DNA of 64,000 nucleotides from Robertmurraya siralis (GTDB taxonomy: Bacteria > Bacillota > Bacilli > Bacillales > Cytobacillaceae). The notes under the pieces were generated by a model. That model had not been told where the DNA came from. It saw nothing but the letters and a program-made list of their open reading frames with translations, and ran no database searches. The stretch covers positions 1 through 64,000 of the forward strand of contig NZ_SWLZ01000024.1 of the NCBI RefSeq assembly GCF_005502275.1, read 5' to 3'. The translations under genes were made by a program, and so were the position numbers. This document shows positions 60,624-64,000 of the stretch, piece after piece; within the stretch, counting starts at the first letter, position 1, and each line of letters begins with the position of its first letter.

Positions 60624-60874
60624 TCCCTCACCAACGCTCTTAATGCCTTATTCTCACGTTCATACGTTTCTAATGTAGTTTTAGTCATTTCGATAACTTT
60701 CGCTTGGTTCTCGGCTTGATAATCTTGTGTATGGAGCTTATCTCGGCTATCTAATAGTTGGTGGAGATAACTATCTCTTTCCTTTTCCAACTTTTTAATG
60801 AAGTTTTGAATATCCTCTACTAATTCAGGAGTTGCTTGTGCTTTTAATGTGACTAACATGTTTTGATAGTTCAT
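60614..60874 (-). CDS. Coiled-coil phage protein
   Basis: 86 aa from ATG at 60874 (AAGGAG 10 nt upstream; a GTG lies 21 bp earlier). Heptad-like helix throughout ('ELVEDIQNFIKKLEKERDSY', 'VIEMTKTTLETYERENKALR'). It overlaps the HNH gene by 10 bp. No known function. Confidence 0.6.
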   Translation of the reverse strand: MNYQNMLVTLKAQATPELVEDIQNFIKKLEKERDSYLHQLLDSRDKLHTQDYQAENQAKVIEMTKTTLETYERENKALRALVREWV

Positions 60875-60881
60875 TAAGGTT

Positions 60882-61220
60882 TCACTCCTTTTCACTTTTT
60901 AATATTCCGTATCCAGCTAAGTCCTTCCAAGGATTCTCCCCAAGTGCATCTTTTGCTGTTGCAATCCTCATCAACTTATCAAACACCCTTACTATCGCTA
61001 ACATATCGCTGTATTGTTCTAGACTTACTCCATTTGGATAGAGAAGTTTTAGAAATTCATCAGACTTGTTAAAGGCATCCCCATAGGCTTGGTTCTTCTT
61101 GTCTACTAATTTACCTATTTCTAATGCAATTTGTTCATATTTACCTACATTAAAATTCTGTAATGGTAAATTCTCAAAGTTCATATCAATAGGTTTTATT
61201 GGTATTTTTTTTGAATCCAT
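60882..61220 (-). CDS. Phage protein resembling DUF1599/nucleotide-modification family
   Basis: 112 aa from ATG at 61220, after GAGG; a GTG 9 bp earlier is possible. Conserved-looking core 'LVDKKNQAYGDAFNKSDEFL', 'PNGVSLEQYSDMLAIVRVFD' and 'ALGENPWKDLAGYGI' matches a widespread phage family that I recall as DUF1599-like. The Asp/Glu/Tyr pattern suggests an enzyme related to nucleotide metabolism, but I am not certain. Confidence 0.6.
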   Translation of the reverse strand: MDSKKIPIKPIDMNFENLPLQNFNVGKYEQIALEIGKLVDKKNQAYGDAFNKSDEFLKLLYPNGVSLEQYSDMLAIVRVFDKLMRIATAKDALGENPWKDLAGYGILKSEKE

Positions 61221-61230
61221 TTTTACCACC

Positions 61231-61608
61231 TCATTTGATTAATTCCTGCAAATCCTTACGCATTCTCATGTGGTAAGTTCTATTTTCTTTCCGGCTTTCG
61301 ATGGTTCTTAATTCTCCAATTGTTTTATTGATTACCTTTTCGGTAGGCTTAGGGAAGTTCAAAAAATCCTTTATCTTTTCAAGTTGTTCTAATTCATCTT
61401 TCAGCATCCTACGAGACTTTCTAAGCCTTTGTAGTTCTTTTGCCCACTTATAACCATCACTGGCGTTGAAAGAGGTTAGTTCAATTACATGGAGAATGTC
61501 TTGTATCTCGGAATCGATTTTCTTTAATTCTTCTTGATTGAGTTCTAACCTCTTGGGGTAGTTGATGTATACATCTCTTACAGCTTTCAATGATTGAATG
61601 ATTTCCAC
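61231..61608 (-). CDS. Coiled-coil phage hypothetical protein
   Basis: 125 aa, helical and charged ('NQEELKKIDSEIQDILHVIE', 'LQRLRKSRRMLKDELEQLEK'). Long helices with no catalytic motif; such proteins are common in Firmicute phage early operons. ATG after GGGGGAAGG. Confidence 0.6.
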   Translation of the reverse strand: MEIIQSLKAVRDVYINYPKRLELNQEELKKIDSEIQDILHVIELTSFNASDGYKWAKELQRLRKSRRMLKDELEQLEKIKDFLNFPKPTEKVINKTIGELRTIESRKENRTYHMRMRKDLQELIK

Positions 61609-61620
61609 GTACCTTCCCCC

Positions 61621-61905
61621 TTAAAAAATCCTCCACTCTCTTGATTTAATTAACCCTTTGAAGATTCTATCTAATGACAACAAGAACACCGCTGTTTCCG
61701 TTCTTCTTAACACCTGTGCCATTTCTTTAATTGGCTTACCTTCATTCCATAAATTATCGAACTTCTCTATCTCGGAAGGACACCAAAACCAATCAGTGTC
61801 CTCGATTTCTTCTAGTGATGTATAAATAATATTTCTTCGATTACGCAGGTAGTAATTTTCCATCCGTGCCTTGTTCTGCTTTTCGAAAGTTATTTCACTA
61901 CTCAA
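61621..61905 (-). CDS. HTH-like phage hypothetical protein
   Basis: 94 aa. 'WCPSEIEKFDNLWNEGKPIK' followed by 'EMAQVLRRTETAVFLLSLDR' resembles a SANT/HTH segment seen in small phage DNA-binding proteins. It overlaps the helicase-loader gene by 8 bp. Confidence 0.6.
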   Translation of the reverse strand: MSSEITFEKQNKARMENYYLRNRRNIIYTSLEEIEDTDWFWCPSEIEKFDNLWNEGKPIKEMAQVLRRTETAVFLLSLDRIFKGLIKSREWRIF

Positions 61906-62410
61906 TTAGCTTCATCCCTTCTGAAACCCCTTCAATAAGATTTCTTATATCAATAGGCAAAGCTTTTAATTCAGTTGCTCGTTTACTTTGGATTTCCCAC
62001 GCTTTTCTAAATTGTGCCCTCAAGATTTCTGGTTCTTCACTCAAACACAGTTCTCGCCAAGTGAATCTCTTAACCATTTCTCGTACATCTTCAGGCAGAG
62101 ACTCCATCGCTTCTTTTTGTCGATAAAATCCGTACTTCCGAATAGCTTGTCCTATTAATCCCCATGCTTCCATTGCGTCTAGGGTTCTCGGTTGTGTTAT
62201 TTGTGCTGCAGCTTCTCTTATGTCAGCAATAGTGGGAAAAAACCGTGATGTAGACAATACTTTAATTACTGCTTTTTCAGCTACTTCATACGAAAGGTCA
62301 GACAATGACTTTTCCCATAATATAGCTGTTGGTGTCATTTCTTTATTTTGCATATTAGGGAAATTTGCTGTTGCTATTCCTAGTAAATTAATAATCTCTT
62401 TGCGGTTCAT
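61898..62410 (-). CDS. Helicase loader/inhibitor (G39P-like)
   Basis: 170 aa from ATG at 62410, which lies inside the 3' end of the replication initiator gene. 'LLGIATANFPNMQNKEMTPT' and 'ILWEKSLSDLSYEVAEKAVI' + 'KVLSTSRFFPTIADIREAA' are hallmarks of the SPP1 G39P family. These proteins load the host or phage hexameric helicase at the phage origin. No phage helicase is seen in the window, so the host DnaC-type helicase is presumably recruited. Confidence 0.85.
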   Translation of the reverse strand: MNRKEIINLLGIATANFPNMQNKEMTPTAILWEKSLSDLSYEVAEKAVIKVLSTSRFFPTIADIREAAAQITQPRTLDAMEAWGLIGQAIRKYGFYRQKEAMESLPEDVREMVKRFTWRELCLSEEPEILRAQFRKAWEIQSKRATELKALPIDIRNLIEGVSEGMKLIE

Positions 62411-63149
62411 CCTCACACGCCCAATCTTGTAAACTTTGATATGCTCTCGGTACGTGATTCTCAACAGGTTTACTTCTCTTCACTGATTCTTCCTTAACCC
62501 TCATTGCTAACTGGTCAAATTTGTCTCTAAGCTTGGACACAGACAAGATATTCGATTTCCAAAAAGAATCATTTTGCACCCAATCCATTAAATAACTAAT
62601 CTGCTTTTCTGTTCTGTTATCTCTCTCCATCATCAACCTAACATCATTAGCCCAATTCTGTAGGTTCGGTTTTTTAAAATCTGGATTATTTGCTAAGATG
62701 TTTTCAAATAATCTTAAGGCGAGTTGATAGTGAATGCTGTCCTTGTCGTAAACTTGTTTGCGACGAGAAGGTTTATATTCTTTTGTATTATTCAATGTAT
62801 TATTAATAACTGTATTATTATCTTTAACCTTTTCTTCCATAGGGGTATGGAACTTTTCTTCCGTAGGGTATGGAACAATTCGTAAATACCTATGGAAGAT
62901 TTCTTTACTACCCTCTTTGTACTGAATTTCAGAAGATACATATCCTTTTTGAATTAACTGGTTAATCCATTTGGATATTGATTTCTTACTAACACCATAC
63001 AATTCAGAAAAGTAATTATTTGTAGCCCAGCAAAATCCTTTTTCATTACACAATGCTGTGATTTCTCCATAAAGTAACTTAGCATTAGGAGTTAAATCTT
63101 TATCATATCGGACATTTGCAGGGATAATAGCGAAGTAATTTTTCTGCAT
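62388..63149 (-). CDS. Phage replication initiator (winged-helix)
   Basis: 253 aa. An N-terminal winged helix 'YFAIIPANVRYDKDLTPNAK', 'LCNEKGFCWATNNYFSELYG' and 'VSKKSISKWINQLIQKGYV' is followed by a linker and a DnaD-like C-terminal domain ('YQLALRLFENILANNPDFKK', 'RDNRTEKQISYLMDWVQNDS'). Such proteins bind the phage origin, often located within or next to their gene, and hand over to the G39P-type loader. An inverted repeat lies 30-78 bp upstream. Confidence 0.85.
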   Translation of the reverse strand: MQKNYFAIIPANVRYDKDLTPNAKLLYGEITALCNEKGFCWATNNYFSELYGVSKKSISKWINQLIQKGYVSSEIQYKEGSKEIFHRYLRIVPYPTEEKFHTPMEEKVKDNNTVINNTLNNTKEYKPSRRKQVYDKDSIHYQLALRLFENILANNPDFKKPNLQNWANDVRLMMERDNRTEKQISYLMDWVQNDSFWKSNILSVSKLRDKFDQLAMRVKEESVKRSKPVENHVPRAYQSLQDWACEDEPQRDY

Positions 63150-63178
63150 CTTTTCACCCTCTCAATTCCGAATACACG

Positions 63179-63227
63179 TTCCCTGTGGTCAAAATGAAAA
63201 ATATGGTATATAATTGACCGCAGGGAA
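63179..63227. repeat. Inverted repeat upstream of replication initiator
   Basis: TTCCCTGTGGTCAA (63179-63192) and TTGACCGCAGGGAA (63214-63227) are inverted with one mismatch around a 21-base AT-rich centre. It lies in the leader of the initiator gene and could be an operator, an autoregulatory binding site or an RNA hairpin. Confidence 0.6.
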
Positions 63228-63256
63228 TATACTATTAAAAATGAACGTTTTTTGAG

Positions 63257-63283
63257 TCCGATGTTGGTAGCATCGGATTTTTT
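63257..63283 (+). terminator. Hairpin with T tract (plus-strand sense)
   Basis: TCCGATG-TTGGTAG-CATCGGA followed by TTTTTTT on the plus strand. It points against the direction of the early operon, so it may block antisense or counter-transcription. On the minus strand it is a plain hairpin between two early genes. Confidence 0.5.
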
Positions 63284-63539
63284 ATGTCTTGATAAGTGAT
63301 TCAATCTTTCTTTCAATTCTTTCCACATCACCAATCAATTCTTTGACATTTGTAGCTTCAGACTTCATTACTTTTAACTTAACTAAATGTTTTAAGGCTT
63401 GGTTGATTTTACTGAAGTAGCCCAGTGTTTTATAGATTTCATTTCCTTTATTGTCTAACTTTCCTGTATACTCCTTTAAAACAAACTGTCTTTCATCAGA
63501 TTCAATATATAGCTTGTCCTCAACATGAATCTTCATCAA
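63282..63539 (-). CDS. Small phage early protein
   Basis: 85 aa. 'IESDERQFVLKEYTGKLDNK' and 'YKTLGYFSKINQALKHLVKL' recur in a family of small early phage proteins (DUF5405-like, from memory). The N-terminus is beta-rich and the C-terminus helical. Its start overlaps the Cro-like gene by 4 bp, so it is the second gene of the early operon. Confidence 0.65.
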   Translation of the reverse strand: MMKIHVEDKLYIESDERQFVLKEYTGKLDNKGNEIYKTLGYFSKINQALKHLVKLKVMKSEATNVKELIGDVERIERKIESLIKT

Positions 63540-63754
63540 ATCACCCCTTTCTTATCAAAATAAATTAAATCCTTAAGCTCACATTCCAGCACCTTGCACA
63601 ACCTTTCCATTGTTTCAGCATCAAACCTCTGACTTTTTCCATTCCCAAATTTGTAAACAGTTCTATAACTGATACCAGTAAGCCTAGATAATTCACTGTA
63701 TGACCTAATGTTTTTTTTAGCCATAAGAATTAGCAAATTGTTCCGGATTGGCAT
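63536..63754 (-). CDS. Cro/XRE-type repressor
   Basis: 72 aa, a single HTH_3/XRE domain: 'RNNLLILMAKKNIRSYSELS', 'RLTGISYRTVYKFGNGKSQR', 'METMERLCKVLECELKDLI'-like 'ETMERLCKVLECELKDLIYF'. First gene of the leftward early operon, facing the CI-like gene. AAAGGAGGG precedes the ATG. Expected Cro-like or early-regulator role. Confidence 0.88.
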   Translation of the reverse strand: MPIRNNLLILMAKKNIRSYSELSRLTGISYRTVYKFGNGKSQRFDAETMERLCKVLECELKDLIYFDKKGVI

Positions 63755-63791
63755 AACAACCCTCCTTTCAAATTATCACCATTGTAGTTCT

Positions 63792-63948
63792 ATTTTACAC
63801 TTTTGTAGGAAAAATCTCAAGAAAAAAATTACTACTTTTGTTCTAAAAACGAAACCAAGAGTATATATATTACGTATAAAAGATATAAAAATGTTGCACT
63901 ATATAATTAAAATTTGTATAATAGTATCAAAAATGTGCACTTATGTTA
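63792..63948. promoter_or_regulatory. Lysis-lysogeny switch: divergent promoters and operator candidates
   Basis: Leftward promoter: TTGAGA (63820-63815) and TAAAAT (63797-63792), 17-bp spacer. Rightward promoter: TTGCAC (63894-63899) and TATAAT (63917-63922), 17-bp spacer. Three similar 8-mers, ACTTTTGT, ACTTTTGT and ACTTATGT, lie within TACACTTTTGTA (63796-63807, a palindrome inside the leftward promoter), ACTACTTTTGTT (63831-63842) and GCACTTATGTTA (63937-63948, just before the repressor RBS). They are likely repressor sites. Confidence 0.7.
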
Positions 63949-63962
63949 GAAAGGAGTAAAAA

Positions 63963-64000
63963 AATGATTAAGAATCGTTTAGCTGTTGTAATGGCTGAAA
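63963..64000 (+). CDS. CI-like XRE repressor, truncated by window end
   Basis: Only the first 12 codons are inside the window: 'MIKNRLAVVMAE', with AAAGGAG 7 nt upstream. 'IKNRLAVVMAE' is a common opening of XRE repressors. Position opposite the Cro-like gene and the strong sigma-A promoter in front support a lysogeny repressor. Confidence 0.65.

Larger units (their letters stand above)
29545..64000. mobile_element. Prophage (contractile tail, PBSX-like tail module), right end outside window
   Basis: All gene content from here to the window end is phage: accessory genes, lysis, tail, head, terminase, late regulator, replication, lysogeny switch. Nearly all lies on the minus strand in the standard order. 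Sheath, tube and baseplate J genes indicate a myovirus. Head and tail genes all look intact once the two introns and frameshift are allowed for. The integrase is expected to the right of the repressor at 63963, beyond the window. Confidence 0.95.

Noticed and set aside
63092-63334. 80-codon minus-strand frame between initiator and early gene
   Set aside because: It overlaps two better supported genes and the inverted repeat, and has no RBS.
1-64000. CRISPR array
   Set aside because: No series of short direct repeats with regular spacers was seen on either strand.

Overview
The window is a stretch of Bacillaceae chromosome (low to moderate G+C Firmicute) that runs directly into a large prophage. 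The host half, bases 1 to about 29,545, follows the B. subtilis spoIIIA-efp-yqh-gcv-comG neighbourhood gene for gene in many places. It is not a member of the B. subtilis group in the strict sense. The sinIR/tapA-sipW-tasA block is missing between yqhG and yqzE. aroQ (yqhS) is not at its usual place beside the papA-yqhR pair. A B12-dependent ribonucleotide reductase (nrdJ) and remnants of IS1182-type transposases sit between yqhO and lipM.

Host layout, left to right. The eight-gene sporulation operon spoIIIAA-AH occupies 0.16-5.74 kb on the minus strand, with a sigma-E-like promoter; spoIIIAD appears to start at an ATT codon. A SIMPL-domain gene (+), efp, papA (yqhT), yqhR, yqhP and the patatin-like yqhO follow. 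An IS graveyard at 11.7-12.5 kb precedes nrdJ. nrdJ is interrupted by a 577-nt group I intron with a decayed homing-endonuclease remnant and is preceded by two NrdR boxes. Then come lipM, the rhodanese yqhL, and the glycine cleavage genes gcvT-gcvPA-gcvPB behind a tandem glycine riboswitch with a terminator. A bcr1-like repeat lies between that terminator and gcvT. The SNF2 helicase gene yqhH, yqhG, yqzE and the competence pseudopilus operon comGG-comGB complete the host part.

At about 29.55 kb comGA, the traffic ATPase gene of the competence operon, is cut: only its last ~125 codons remain joined to comGB. Everything to the right, at least 34 kb, is a prophage inserted in comGA. The integrase, the other att site and the 5' half of comGA must lie beyond base 64,000. 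This resembles the comK prophages of Listeria, where excision restores a competence gene.

Prophage layout. The att-proximal end carries accessory genes: a zinc-ribbon protein, a glycine-zipper protein, a yolD gene under a perfect LexA box, and a 59-aa gene paired with a ClpP-fold SDH-type serine protease. Lysis genes (amidase, holin) follow. Then comes a PBSX/xkd-like contractile tail module, ending in two fibre genes with a duplicated C-terminal domain. The tail-assembly chaperone has a canonical -1 frameshift heptamer. The tail-completion (xkdI/gp10-like) gene is interrupted by a second group I intron, 930 nt, carrying an HNH endonuclease. Head genes (E-family capsid, decoration, GP20-type scaffold, SPP1-type minor head and portal) and both terminase subunits follow. 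The early region has a DUF2513 gene, a candidate small-peptide RNA, a split SANT/metallophosphoesterase gene, a non-coding island with stacked terminators, an ArpU-like late regulator, a DUF1064 nuclease, a dUTPase, SSB, an HNH nuclease, a G39P-like helicase loader and a replication initiator. The window ends at the lysogeny switch, a Cro-like gene facing a truncated CI-like gene on the plus strand.

Four two-part or RNA-level arrangements stand out: the comGA prophage, the two independent group I introns, the frameshifted tail chaperone, and the RNA-rich islands at 55.2-55.4 and 56.7-57.1 kb. All calls come from reading the sequence; no database search was possible.
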